A DNA stretch of 64,000 nucleotides from assembly GCA_038363925.1 (NCBI GenBank), contig JAQQWL010000015.1:2356001-2420000 (forward strand). The letters run 5' to 3'. The translations under genes and the position numbers were made by a program. Source of the DNA: Apiospora phragmitis (lineage: Eukaryota; Ascomycota; Sordariomycetes; Amphisphaeriales; Apiosporaceae). The notes beneath the pieces were generated by a model that did not search any database, had not been told where the DNA came from, and saw only the letters and a list, made by a program, of their open reading frames with translations. Positions 32,220 through 45,539 of this stretch are shown here, piece by piece; the first letter of the stretch is position 1; each line of letters starts with the position of its first letter.

Positions 32220-34105
32220 ATGAACGCTTCTACGAGACGAACCGATGTCCTTGTATGTGGCGCTGGCCCCGCGGGACTTCTTACCGCCATTGGCCTCGAG
32301 CAACAAGGCATCAGTACTTTCGTGATCGGTACAGTTCTTCTCTAAACTCTATACTTGTCTCCTACGGCTTCTGACAATCCTCCAGATAAAAGATTACCCG
32401 ACGAGCAAGCAGCCGCAGGGCGGGCAACAACCCTCTACCCCCGGTCGCTGGAGTTTCTTGAGCAGCTGGACGTAGTCGACGACGTAACCCAAGAGGGGTT
32501 CGTCGCCCGCGCTGATGCCACCTTCAATCATGGTCTTCGAATTACGCAACGGGGATGGCATGAGATATACACGGGCATGCGAGAAACCCACCACGACTAC
32601 CTGGTCAACATTCGCCAGAGATACTCGGAAGATATCTTCAGAGCCAAATACGCTAGTGTCTCCGGGAAAACTATTTCTTTCGGTTGGGAGCTTGTCAACT
32701 TTCAGGTGGAGAAGCTTGAAGAAGACGAAGACAACGTTACTGTCATCATTGCAAACCACAAGCTGGGGCAAGAAGCACGTATCCGCTGGTAAGGATTCAA
32801 TTCATTCTTGCCGTTGAATAGAAGTTGGAGCTCACACTCTTAGCAAATATCTCCTGGGAGCTGATGGCGGGAGCTCCACAGTACGTCGGCTTGCGGGCAT
32901 TGCCATGGAAGGAGAGGAGACTACCATGAAGTGGATTCGACTCGACGGCAAATTGATAACAGATATGCCTGATGCGAATCTAGGGTTCTCTGCCATTGAA
33001 ACCAAGACCCACGGCAATGTGCTCTGGGTGAAGCTTGACAAGGATGCTCACCGCATTGGCATTTCGTTGTCGCCGCAACTACGGGAGAAGTATTGCGATG
33101 GCATTACCCAGGAGCAAGCTGTGGCCGAAGCGGTTCAGTCAATGCACCCTTTCAAGCTTGACGTACAACGCGTCGACTGGTGGACTCTCTACAGGTAAGG
33201 GTCCCATCTATTTCTGCTCGTCGGGTAATAGTGCTTATTCAGGTGTTCATAGCATCAAACAAAAGGTTGCGGCCACCCTCCAACACAACAACTTCATCTT
33301 CCTCGCAGGCGACGCAGCACACACGCATTCTTCTGGATTCGCCCAGGGTATGAACACGGCGGTCCACGACGCGACAAACTTGATCTGGAAACTTGCCGGG
33401 ACTCTCAAAGGCTGGTACCCTCCTTCCACAGTGCTGCCAACCTACGCAGCCGAGCGTCACGCGGCTGCGAAGAAACTGATTTCTATCGACATGGCCGGGT
33501 CCGCCGCCATCTCCGGGTCCATCCCAGCTGGGTACGGCTCAGAGGGCGCAGATCCTGACGCTATTCTTACCCGCATAGTCGCGGACAACCTTCCTTTTAC
33601 CCTGGGGCTCGGGGTTGCCTACGGACCATCCTGCATCAACCAGACTGTGAACACCACGTCGGTCGAGCCAGGCGTCCGCGCGCCCGACGCTCTCGTGCGC
33701 CACCCCGGAGTCCGCCTCCCTCGGAGGCTTCAAGAGGTCGCGCTCGCTAGCGGCCGCGGAAAATGGACCGTTCTTGTGTTCGGAGGCTGGCATTTGGTCA
33801 CCAAGGAGAGAGTGAACGCTCTTCGGGAGGAGATCAAGGAAGGAGGGCTCGGCAAACCGACTCAAGAGATGTTGAATCTGGCCACTGTGATTATCGGAGT
33901 GGCGGGAAACGCATGGGATGCATTCGGTGGACCGGCAATCGGCCGGCTCTACTTCGATTCGGAGGGAGAGGCCCACGCCAGGTATTGTATCTCACTGGAC
34001 GATGGAGCTATTGTCGTGATCCGGCCTGACGGTGTCTTTGGTTTCGCGGCCCGACTGCAGGAGCTAGCGAAGGTGCGGAAATACTTTGATGGGTTTTGTG
34101 CGTAA
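32220..34105 (+). CDS. FAD monooxygenase, phenol-hydroxylase-like
   Basis: Four exons, 32220..32328, 32386..32788, 32844..33194 and 33253..34105, encode 571 residues. Junctions read FVI-DKRLPDEQ, IRC-KYLLGADGG and TLY-SIKQKVAA, all in phase with good donors. GAGPAG (residues 14-19) is the FAD-binding loop, GADGG the DG motif, and LAGDAAHTHSSGFAQGMNTA the GD motif of class A flavoprotein hydroxylases. The C-terminal ~180 residues fit the thioredoxin-like domain of phenol 2-monooxygenases. Family role: NAD(P)H-dependent hydroxylation of a phenolic or polyketide substrate. Its start is 604 bp from the divergently read Zn2Cys6 gene. Intact throughout, unlike several neighbours. Confidence 0.9.
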
Positions 34106-35480
34106 GACGTTGGTTGTCGGTATCGCAGTCAACCAGGGGCTTGGCCTCTTGTATATGTCTTAACACGTTACGAAGCACTTTTTTCATAAGTAGCAACCTA
34201 CGGCTGTTATTGTTCTGTTCTATTTTCTCTTTATTCGGTTGAGGATGGCCATGGTGAAATGCTGGTCCAGGGTACGCGGCGATCCAACTCCTGCTCGGTC
34301 CGAACGAAGGCGCCTTCGACGGGTTCGCGTTTTCCCCTCTTCCTACCGATCGTGGTGTGATTGTCAATGGTGTGTCAGCGCTTATGCCGCGCGCTAACAG
34401 ACATGGCGCTTACTTGGGGGAGGTTTTGGGAAGGTGGCTCGCGAAAACCAAGGATAGGACGTACAACTTTTCTTGGACGAGACTAGGCAAAATACTTGAT
34501 TACCTACACAGGTTCATCTTTCAAAGCTAACCCGCAGCTTGCTCAATAGCGATTCCTAACCCACTTCCTCCCGCGACCTGATAATTAGTCAACAGCAGGC
34601 TTTTGTCGCCGTCCAGTGTAGCCGCTGTCAATGCGTCCAACATCACTACTTTCAACGCCACGCCTCCTGGGGACATTGCCAGAATTGACATCTTCTTAAA
34701 TCAAACCGAACGGGCGCATTCCTTTCCACTGCTCTTTATTACGACACACTACCAGCAAATGTCTGCTTTTGAGGACGAATCCTATAATCAGCATGATGGC
34801 CACTTTATCACCATCTTGTACGTATTAAATCCCATTCGGCCAGTAGGAGACCTCTACCGTACTAGGGCGGGGTAGACTTACTCTTGGTTGTGGTGGGTTA
34901 GCACGGATGGATACCGTCGAACTTGCCCATTCAGCCCATCCACCTTACCTATGCGACGGTTCTTGGATGTCGCTCGTCGCCCCATGATTTCAGTTGCATG
35001 AACGGGGACGGTGTGGAAGGAACATACAGTAGTGCGAACCCGAGTTTGGCGAACAGGAGTATGCGCCTAGAAAATGCACTGACATGATTGGTTTTCAGGA
35101 CCACTACAGACGAGTCAAGGAGAACCCAAGTTATACGAGGAAATGGCCCCATCTCCACCCCAGCTTTCATCAATCTAGCTGGATTCGACGCGGAGCGGTG
35201 ATGATTTGGGCAATTGCGGGGTCTCGGCTGGGAAACATTTTTCCGTCCTCTTGTTCATCGTCTCATGGCCGCAGAACCATGGATTCGCGATATTGCCGGG
35301 CCTCGAGAGGCGCAAATTGCCGCCCGTCGGAGTATCTACTATTGTTAATCCGTCCGTTGCAGCATCAAACCTCGAGGCTATATATACGATGCTCAGTCCG
35401 TCCTCGATTCGTGGTCTCATCGAGCTCACAAGGATTCAACCAGCTCACCCCTTGGCCTATTGCTGCTCCCATCTTACACA
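34106..35480. other. Intergenic, no gene recognised
   Basis: A 90-codon frame at 34603-34875 and a 161-codon frame at 35084-35569 lack domains, and the latter runs into the GH62 start in another frame. The right end holds the GH62 promoter. Confidence 0.4.
35379..35386 (+). promoter_or_regulatory. TATA box of the GH62 gene
   Basis: TATATATA about 100 bp upstream of the ATG at 35481, in a position usual for a highly expressed secreted-enzyme gene. Confidence 0.5.
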
Positions 35481-36440
35481 ATGAGACTCCAAGCGAAACT
35501 CCTCATCGCCTCGGCGATAGGCGTCCTGGGACAGTGCCCTCTGCCATCTTCCTACCAGTGGACCGATAGCGGTGTACTGGCCGAGCCCAAGTCGGGCTGG
35601 GTGGCGCTCAAGGACTTCACCGTGGCGCCCTACAACGGGAAACAGCTCGTGTACGCGACGACACACGACGGCGGGTCGAAATGGGGCTCCATGAACTTCG
35701 GGCTCGTCTCTGACCTCAAAAAAGACTTGCGCTCGGCGCCGCAGAACGCCATGAGTCGGTCCACGGTGGCGCCGACACTATTCCACTTCCAGCCCAAGAA
35801 CGTCTGGATTCTGGCCTACCAGTGGGGCCCCACAACCTTCTCGTACCTGACCTCGTCGGACCCCACCAATGCCAACGGCTGGCAGGGGCCCCATGCCCTG
35901 TTCGAGGGCCAGGTTCAGTCCAGCACGCACGCTATCGACCAGACCGTTATTGGCGACGATACCCACATGTACCTGTTCTTCTGCGGCGATAACGGCAAGG
36001 TTTACCGTGCCAGCATGCCAATCGGCAACTTCCCGGGCAGCTTCGGCACCCAATACGAGACCATCCTAAGCGACACTACCAACAACCTATTCGAAGCCGT
36101 ACAGGTGTACAGCGTGCCCGGCCAAGGATATCTCATGATCGTTGAGGCCGTTGGGGCGCAGAACCACCGATTCTTCCGCTCTTTCACAGCGAGCAGCCTA
36201 GGCGGCACCTGGAAGGTCCAGGCCGGAAGCGAGAGCAACCCCTTCGCCGGTAAGGCCAACAGTGGTGCCACCTGGACCAACGACATCAGCCACGGTGAGC
36301 TCGTCCGCACGAGCGCCGACCAGACCTTCCCCATCGATCCTTGCAACCTCCAGCTGCTCTACCAGGGGCGCAGTCCCAGCTCGGACAATGTCGATTACAA
36401 CCTGAAGCCCTACCGCCCCGGTCTGTTGACACACAAGTAA
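35481..36440 (+). CDS. GH62 alpha-L-arabinofuranosidase, secreted
   Basis: Single exon, 319 residues, close to the usual ~325 of the family. Residues 1-18 are a signal peptide ending LGQ before [11 protein letters not shown]62 hallmarks are in order: [14 protein letters not shown] with Asp45, the [12 protein letters not shown] segment at 111-122, [21 protein letters not shown] with Asp153, and [10 protein letters not shown] with Glu205; these three acids match the catalytic base, pKa modulator and acid of the family. The C-terminus carries the [11 protein letters not shown] and LLYQGR segments. The enzyme removes arabinose side chains from arabinoxylan in plant cell walls. An upstream in-frame start at 35460 would only lengthen the N-terminus before the signal peptide. 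It has no cellulose-binding module. Confidence 0.95.
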   Translation: MRLQAKLLIASAIGVLGQCPLPSSYQWTDSGVLAEPKSGWVALKDFTVAPYNGKQLVYATTHDGGSKWGSMNFGLVSDLKKDLRSAPQNAMSRSTVAPTLFHFQPKNVWILAYQWGPTTFSYLTSSDPTNANGWQGPHALFEGQVQSSTHAIDQTVIGDDTHMYLFFCGDNGKVYRASMPIGNFPGSFGTQYETILSDTTNNLFEAVQVYSVPGQGYLMIVEAVGAQNHRFFRSFTASSLGGTWKVQAGSESNPFAGKANSGATWTNDISHGELVRTSADQTFPIDPCNLQLLYQGRSPSSDNVDYNLKPYRPGLLTHK

Positions 36441-37040
36441 ACGAAAGGTAGAGCCAGTTTACCTCTTGATGGTTGTCTTGTAAGGTGGCTTGGAATGATT
36501 TACATCTGCCCTACCGTATCTTATGTATCTTACGATTATATAGGTCAGCTAAAATCACCCATATTCTAACTATAAGAATTGGAGCATGAACAGTGCTTGC
36601 CGCTACTAAATCATGTTTTGACGACGTACGTTATATTGAAGAACGCAGTTTCGAAAGATTCTTACCCATCTCAATGCCAGTAATTATGGTGATTTTGTTG
36701 AGATTCGGTTACCAATGCACTGTATTCGCCTATCCGCCGGCCAGTCTCATCATCTACCACACCATAGTGCTGATTGGACAGCCACGTTTGAAATTGCCGT
36801 CTCGCGGGGTCGTCTGCCGTCTCCTACGCTGTCCAAAGATCTCGGGGGATCTCCAACTTTCCATAGTCTAGCTGCCTCAATCAATAGGCGAATATCGATA
36901 TCGCACGTTTATGGGCCTTGAAGACCCTGATGGGCGGCGCTCGAGACCATCTGACAGTGTCCCCTTGCCGACGAAGGTGCTATAGGTAAAATCAGTGTCC
37001 AAAAGTCTGCGCACGCACCACCTTTAGCTAATCCCCTCCC
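36441..37040. other. 3' flank of GH62 and edge of the AT-rich island
   Basis: No gene. Base composition falls towards AT from about 37040 on, which marks the boundary of the RIP-affected block. Confidence 0.5.
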
Positions 37041-40000
37041 CCCAACACCACTAACTTTTGAATATTAATAACACACTCAATTTACTAGCAAATATGATAT
37101 AATTTAAACCATTAGATTAGTAATTAAATGGGATTTAATAATAACTATACCAGCCCCTTACGCGACGTACAGCAGCAAGGCGCCGAGGCAGAGATCTTAA
37201 CAGCTTATAAATCAGGCTCGGATCTAGAGCAGCCCACGCCGACTGGACTACCTCTCTCGCATACGCCTCGTGTGCTATATTTTCCTTCAAGGATTAAAAG
37301 CTAGGCTTTATTTCATAGATCTTTATTTTAAAAGCCTTTTAAACTTATTTAATAAGGTTTAAATCAAGTGAATATATAAGTTAATTAATAATTTAAATAC
37401 CCCTAGATTTTAAGAACTCTTTAACGGCGTAAGATTAATATATACGCGCGTTATTTTATATAAAGAGGTCACCCGGCTTATAAAAGAGGACGAGAGCAGC
37501 CTCTAGAACCTTAATATACCGGGTAAAAGTAAAGCCACCGCCGGTAAAATCGAGATCTCCCCTATAGAATATAAGGGGAGAAGTCCCTGCCTCTTCCCCC
37601 CTCTACTACACTATTACCTACACTATAAGGCTAACTCGAAGCTTAAAATAACCTATAAAACTAATTAAATCTTTCTTATAACGTTCTCTTTTAAATTTAA
37701 AAACCTAGTAGCTTAGTATAGAAGGTTTATTTTAAATCGTATATTTATTTAAAAAGAAGTAAAGTAATAGCTATTTAAAGCGCTTTAAAAAAGACTAATA
37801 ACGGTAAAAAGAGAGTCTCTCTTTAACGTCCTCTTTCGTTAATAGGATGCGCTTCGAGGCACGCTAATAGCTAATCCTACTTTTCTAGAGATTACGCCTT
37901 ACCGTATTAATTAAAAAAGAGCGTGGTTTAAAGCCTAGTATAATATTTATATTTAAATAAAGCTCTCTTTAAATAACACGAGGCTTTTTATATATTAATT
38001 AAAATAAATAGCGCTTTTATTAAATTAATAATTTATAAAGACGATTAAATCTCGGCTTAGTATTTTGAGTTTTTAAATAGAAAAACCGCCTTACGAGGTT
38101 ATTAATAGTCTCGTAGCGACGCATACTAAACGCGTCTATAATAGCCTTTTTTTCGACGCCGGCGACGGAGAGCGCCGCGATAGCCGCAACCGCCTCGAAG
38201 CTGTATTCTTTATTTAGCTTGCGATTTACGGTTAAAATGCGACCGAGTTCACTTAAATCTATACTAAATTAATAAAGTTATTTAAAAAGTAAATTAAAAG
38301 GTATTATTATTATATTATATAAGATTTCCGATAGGGGTGATTCGTGCGTAGACTTTTCGACACGAACTTTACTTACCTTATAATATTTTAATCCGATACT
38401 ATAGTCTCTAACTAGTTATAACTCTATGTATATAAACCGGCTGTGATGCTATGTGCCGAAATCACATCGCCGAGTAACTCTATGCATAGCTTTAAATACG
38501 AGAAAAAACAGGTGATATTTCGCTCGAGGTGGCAGTGAGCATGAATATACCTTAAATACACATATGTTATTATTAAGAGATATCTCTCCGCACTTCTTTA
38601 TAAGTCTACTAGACTCTAGATGTATTTAAATCCTCTTATAAACACGTTGTCCACTTTTAACTAAGTTTATGAAAACCTAGCCTTTATTCGAGCTTTAAGA
38701 GATGAATAATTAAAGAGATTAAATAATACACCTTTTTACTTTATTTAATAAGTTATAAGCACTCGCGTTTTAATATATATTTTACTTTTTTAAATTAATA
38801 ATTTATATTATTTTATTATTTCTTACGAATATCGAAATATATAAAATTTAATTAAAATATAAAACGTATAAATTATCGTTACTTTTATTACTTTATAATA
38901 GTAAGTAAAGACTTTTAAATTTACTTTTTTAAAACATTTTAATTAAGAAAAGAAAAGAATTTAATTATATAAAATATACTATTATATATTATATTAAATC
39001 TTTATAAACGCTTATAATATATTAAAAACATGATTTTAAAAATAATAAATAATAAGTTAAATAATTAAATTTAATAATATTAAAAATAATGAATAATAGG
39101 TTATATAATTAAATAAAGAACGAGGAAAACTTAAAAATAATATATAATATAATTTATCGAGCGATTAATAAAGGCTCTACTAATATATTACCGGATTTAA
39201 TAAAATAATATAATATAATTTTTAAAATTATAATAAATAAAAAAGGTTATATACTTATTACTTTTAATAATATACGAAATATATATTTAAATAATTTTCG
39301 ATTTTAAGTATAAAACTTTTAAAAAACGATCTTTAACTAAATAGTCTTTTAATATAACTTTTAAATAAAGTACTTAAAAAGTTAGTTAATAGATTTTTTA
39401 AATAATTATAATTTATAATTATTTTAATATTACTTAATAAATAAAGAGGAAACTTTCGAGTTAAAAATAAAACGAATTTTATTAATTAAAAACATTAAAG
39501 TTAAGATTAAAAAAAATAACGATCGAATTAACCCTTTAATTATAGTTACGAAAATCTTAAATATAAAAACTACTCGAAATATTATTTACGATGTTAAAAA
39601 AGCTAAAAATAATACTTTTATTATAATATTTATTAAACGAAGCTCATTTTAAACTTTTATTTTAAAGAACGAGAAAAAAACATTTAAATAATTTAAAAAA
39701 CTTCGAGTAATAACTTCGATAACTTTTATAATAATAAAGAGTTAAAACTTAAAGATACTTATTTTAATTAACCGAAAAACGATATACGCGATAATTTATA
39801 ATAATAATAAAAACTTAGTTTAAACGGCTAGCGGTTTTTTTTATCTCGATTTAAAAAGATATTTTAAAAAGCCCTTATTACTTATTAATGATAAAGGTTA
39901 ATAAGCTTTAAAAATAAATCTTATTATTAAAAATACGGTTATAAACGAATTTAATTATATTAAATAATTTATAAGCTTAAAGTTATTTTTTAAAGTAATT

Positions 40001-40300
40001 AAATTCGCTTTTATAAATAATATTAATGAATAAGTGAAATAATAAAATATAATATACTTTAAAGCTTATAAGTTAAATAATTTATTTGTTATAATAATAT
40101 ATTATTGTTAAGTACACTTTAATTTTATAACTTAATTCGAAACGAATATTAAAACTCCTTAGTTTATAAAGCTATAAATAAGTAATATAGCGGTAGTTAT
40201 AATAAAATTACTTTAAATAATAAAATATTTTAATTAAAATTAAATTAATTTAATTATATTAGTTTTAAGCTTTTATAATATTATATATATCGTAGTTTAT
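37041..40300. other. AT-rich RIP-like block, elements mostly unidentified
   Basis: Very AT-rich, dominated by TTAA and TATA words and almost free of long frames. One minus-strand stretch (about 38247 to 38024) stays open for some 75 codons, reading SFEAVAAIAALSVAGVEKKA and later YETINNLVRRFFYLKTQNTK. It looks like a piece of an unidentified element or host protein. Two GC-richer islets lie near 37150-37260 and 38400-38560. The right part may hold the integrase end of the Gypsy element. Confidence 0.45.
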
Positions 40301-43300
40301 TATTATATTAACTATATTATTAAGTCGGCCACTTTTTTTATATTTTACCACTTTTATATAAATTAATTTCACTTTAACGTTTTAAATTAATTAAAATTAC
40401 TCTTTATTTAATTTATTATTTAATTTTATTTCTTTTTTATATATTCGCGTATTATAATTTATTTCGCCGTAAATATTATAACACTTTCTACCGGTCGCCC
40501 TCCGCTTCGACGAACCCCTCGTTCCGTATTTATTAGTCGTTAAACGCTTGTTTTTTACCTTCTCGTTTTATAACTTTTAAAGTCTTTATATAAAAAAGGC
40601 TCTTTTAAATTAAACGCGCGGTTTTTTAACTTTTTAATGTTTAAAAGTTATTAAATTAACCTTTTATAAAGTACGTATTAAATTCTTTTTAAAAGTTATT
40701 TTATTTATTATTATACTTAATTTTAAATCCCTTAACCGGTATATTATCGAAAAAAGCTTTTATAACCTTTTAATAAATATCGTATAATATTCTCTTAATA
40801 ATCCTCTAAAAATATACCGGTGAATTTATTACCCCTGAAAAGATCTTAATAAACTAAAGGAAACCGATAGAAATTATAATAATAATTAAAGGTCTATTAT
40901 ATTAAACTAATAGATATTAATTATAACTAGAAAGTAAACCGAATAGAAATATAATAAAGCTTATCGAATATCGTTTTATAAATTTATCGTATACTATTAA
41001 TAGAAAAGTATTTCGAATAATTACTCTATTAAACCGGGTTATTAAATTAATAAATTTAAAATTACTATTTCTTTTAACAATTAAAAATCAAGGATTATAA
41101 TAAAGGGACCGCGACTCTTTTAAAATACCTACCTTTACCCTCGTTTTTAATAAATTAATAATCTTCTATATTAAAAGTCTAGGAATAGTAACTCCTTTAA
41201 CCTACCACGCCTTATAAAGAACCGTAAAGATAATATATAATAATAAAATATTTAAATAAATAATGTCGACTTCCGAGAAACCCTAATATAAAGTCACTTC
41301 TCGCCTTATATATATCTTTATAAAAACCTCCTTTTTTTAATTAATAAAGTCCTCTTTATTCTAAATTACTTAAAGTTTATTTTAACGTTCAAAGGTTATT
41401 CGAAACCCTTTAGGTTTAACGTAGAAATATAAACGAATATTCTTAAATAGACCGTCTCTTTATAATCTCGTAGTGTCCTTATATAAATTATCCACTTTAT
41501 TAAAGGCGTCTTCTTTTTAATTAAAGTTACCTTATAAAATATCGTCATTAATAAAGATATTACCTATAGGTTTAATTTTTATCCCTTTTCTTTTATATAT
41601 AATATTAACTTCGATTCGTAAGTTAAATAAGACGTGTAATTCTTTTAGGTATATTACATCCTTTTAATTAATCTCCTATACTCGCGATTCTTTTATTATA
41701 ATAAACTAGAGTTCCTTTAAAGTCTTGGTTAAATCTTAATCTAAAAGACGGTAAATAACGTACTCGTTATTTTTAAATCCGCAATCCGGCTTTAAATTAA
41801 TAATAATTATATAATTCAATATTAATTCTATTAATATAAACTTTTAATTATTTTCGTCGTATTATAAAACAAGCTTTAATTCTTTATTAAACTACCTACC
41901 TATTTTAATTAACGGTCTTTTCCCGGCTTTAAATTAATTATTTATACCTTAAGGGTAACCTTTTTAATATATCTTAACGGAATAATAGGGATATTAAATC
42001 TTACCTCGTTTATAATTATAATATAGGTTATCGTATTATTTTAAAAGTAATTAACCCTTATATTAATACACCTTATAAAATTCCATTTTAAAATAAATTT
42101 CTATGAAATTATACCGTCCGGTATTATAAAGAAAAATATCTTAACGGATTAATTTCCGATTTAAATTTTATTAACCGTATAACCTATAATTTTAATTACT
42201 CCTCCGGTAATAGAAAACCTAATTATATTAATCGTATACTAAAATATAATAAAGTTATTCCTATTATAATAACTTTCTATTATAATATAAATACCGGCTT
42301 TAATATCGATGAATTTATTAATATATTCCCCGTTTTTAATATAGTTAATAGAAATAGTAATTGTTCCTAAAGGGAAAGAAATTAATAAGGTACTTATAGA
42401 ATCTCTAAGAATACCTAGCTCCGATATAATAGTTATTAAAATCTCTAGGTTAATAATATTAACCTCTATTTATATAATTAGGAATATATTAATATAATTA
42501 TTATTAATAACTTTAAAATTATAAATATTTTTATTAATAATTAAGCTATTAATTATTTCTTATATTCTATTATATTTATCGATTATTTCTTTTATAATAG
42601 ATATAAATATATCGGTAAAATCCCGATTATAAAATATTAATTCCTATTATAAGATCTTAAACTTTTTAAAGGCGTTTATTATAATACATTCCTTTTAAAA
42701 GGTTATTATTTATTCTTTAAACGGAGACTTTTATTAAAGTTCGATAGAATTAATTATATAAATCGTAAATTCTTTAGGATTATCATGAATTTCTCCCGCG
42801 ATTCCTATTTTTCTTTTCTTAATAATCGAATTATTAATATTTAATATTATATCGTTAGAGATCGAAACGTTAAGAGCTTTAAATCTATTTTAATTAAATA
42901 TCTTTTTTATTTAAATATAATTAATATTAATTAATATCTTTATAAGGATTAAATTCTATAGTAATTATTAAAGCAGGGATAGTAATATTTTTTTAATTAT
43001 TCCTATTAATAACGTTAGCGACGGGTGTTTATTTTATAATATTAAATTCCGGGTTCTTTAAGATAATTAGTTGATTTTAAATTTTGACCTTCCGGAGCTC
43101 GAAATCTACTCGCTTCGAGGACTATATATGTTCGATATTTCTTAACTTAATAACGTACTTTAAAAGAGGGATAATAAACGGTCTTTAATCTTTTTAATAG
43201 ATTAAATAGATTTTATTAAAAATAAAGTCGCCGATAGGGTTCCGGTTAAAATAACCTATTCGAAATAAGGTATCTTTATAATCGAAATAAAATATATTAT

Positions 43301-45230
43301 AGGTTTTATAATACGTTTAATTCGGGTAAGTATTAACTCGATATCCCATATTACCGTAGAAATAATAAATTATATTATATTTAAATTTATTTTTAATTAT
43401 AAGGTTTTATAATATATATATTTTATTTCGATTTTTATAATTATTCCCTCGGTTAACCGATCCCGGATACCTTTAATTATTAAATATATTAATATTTATC
43501 GATTACGTTAATTCGTTATTTTTATTATTTTTAACGATATTATTAAAATTTAATAACTTAAGAAGTTATTATAAGATTATTTAATATTCCTTTATTAACG
43601 TATTATTATTATTATTAATTAACTTTTTTAATGATTAAATAATTATTTTAAATCGGACTTAATAACCGTTATAATATTACGTAATTCCATTTTCTATAGT
43701 TTCTTTTAAATATCGGAAAGGATAAAGATATTATTTTAATATTATCGTTATAGAACCTCGGCTTCCCTCACCGATATTTTAACTTCTCGCTTGGTTTAGG
43801 AAAGATCGATCTTTATAAAGAGCTTAATTTATTTAAAGAACGATTTAATAATCTTAATATAATTGAATTCTTTAAAGGTAGATTAATTACTACTTAATAC
43901 GTATTATTTAATATTAAGATCGATTCGGCGTAATATCTTAATTACTATCTCGTCTTTATCCGTACCCTTATATTTCGGGGTTAAGTTAAATTCTTTAATT
44001 AACTTATTATAAGTATAAATATAATAATAAACTATAGTCGAAGAATAGATAATAGGGTTATATTCTAATTCGAAGAAACGATATTAAACTAAGTTTTAAA
44101 ACTTAAAGTCTTAAACTTTATAATATTCTTTAACCGCTTTAAATATCTCTTCTTATATAATATAATTCTTAATAACGTTCTTTATTACTTCCTTAATATT
44201 AAAGGAAAAATAATATAACGGGAGTTCTTACTTTCTATTTTTATTAAATATAATATATTAACGAATATAGTTTTCTTACTTTTAAAGAAAGCGGGAAATT
44301 TTATTACTACCGAAACGTAAAGTAGGGAATTACTCCGGACCGGGAAGAGGATAATAAACTCTTTAAATAATCGTATGTAAAATAACCTTTATCTCGTTGA
44401 CTTTAATAGAATTATTTATAATTATTAAATAATTAATAACGATTACTTCACCGTAATTAATATCTTATACCGGTAAAGAGAATTTAATAGCAATTGAATT
44501 ATCGTCTAGCTTAAAGGATAAATTATATAATAAATATATTATTAACGAAGGAAATAAAGGTAAGGTATATAATAAATAAGACGGATCCGCCGTTTTTAAA
44601 GCCGTAAAAATTAGGGATAGTGTAGATAATTCTTTATACCGAGAAGATTAAGGTTACTCGTAATCCTCCCGTAATATTAATAAATAACTTAAACTTCGTA
44701 TCCCTCCTTTTAATCTCTTATACTTTCGAAACTTTTTCGAAATACTTCTTTTAGGACTTCTCTATTTTATTATCCTTTTCTCTTATAATTAAATAAGATT
44801 TTCCACTATAATACGTAATATTATAATAGATACTTTAATTAAATAAATTAATTCTTTTAACGCTTTATTTAACTCTCGCTAGGTTTCCCAGCGACTAATA
44901 ATTAATACGAGAGAGTTTAACATGCTATTAACTGAAATATGCTCAGGTAGTAAAGCTCGTTAGGTTAAGGACCTCGTTAATTAGTGATATATTATATCTA
45001 AATATTTTAAATTAATTCTAATTAATTTAAACGCTTATAGTTTATATTCGTTCGCTTATCGTATTACGTTATTTTAAATACCTTTAACCTTTTAAATATT
45101 ACTCTTTAAGGCCTTTTTATATCTTTTATAATTAGTCGGTTAATCTTTTAAAGTCTTTCTTATACTTCTTTAAGATTCTTAAATACTATACTTTTAATTT
45201 CTCTATTATCCGCCCTTCTCGTTATAATAG
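40300..45230 (-). mobile_element. RIP-degraded Ty3/Gypsy-type LTR retrotransposon (limits approximate)
   Basis: On the minus strand around 40690-41050 a reverse-transcriptase frame can be followed through its stops. VIIRNTFLLIVYDKFIKRYS precedes a degraded F-D-L-x-S-G-Y-D motif (here read FLFGLLSSYN), then NRPL, SPVYF-stop-RIIKRILYDI and AFFDNIPVKG, where the catalytic DD pair has become DN. Order and spacing match fungal Gypsy elements. Gag-side sequence should therefore lie at higher coordinates and integrase at lower ones. LTRs could not be paired. A GC-richer patch at about 45230-45360 with a TATA-like word is a possible LTR remnant. Confidence 0.55.
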
Positions 45231-45539
45231 TATCTCGCAGTGATCAAGTTAGAATCAGGAAGGGGTAAAAGCGACGCCTGTGCGGGAAAGCTATGAAAAT
45301 ATATAGCCCGGTATATAAAAGGAGTGGACTAATACGATAATACCTGGAAGGATTCGTTTTTTAATTAATATAATACCTATTTATTATAGGGGAGCTATGA
45401 TAACTTAAGAATATAAAATATAAACTTTTAATTATATTTTTATATTATTACTATATTTTTCTACGATAATTTATTACTTTTTTTTATATTATTTTATATC
45501 TTAAAAACCGTTTCGCATTATTTAAAATAAAACGAAGAA
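45231..45539. other. Junction between Gypsy and LINE remnants
   Basis: Contains a GC-richer patch (about 45230-45360) beside AT-rich filler. It may be part of the Gypsy LTR or the LINE 5' region. No gene. Confidence 0.35.
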
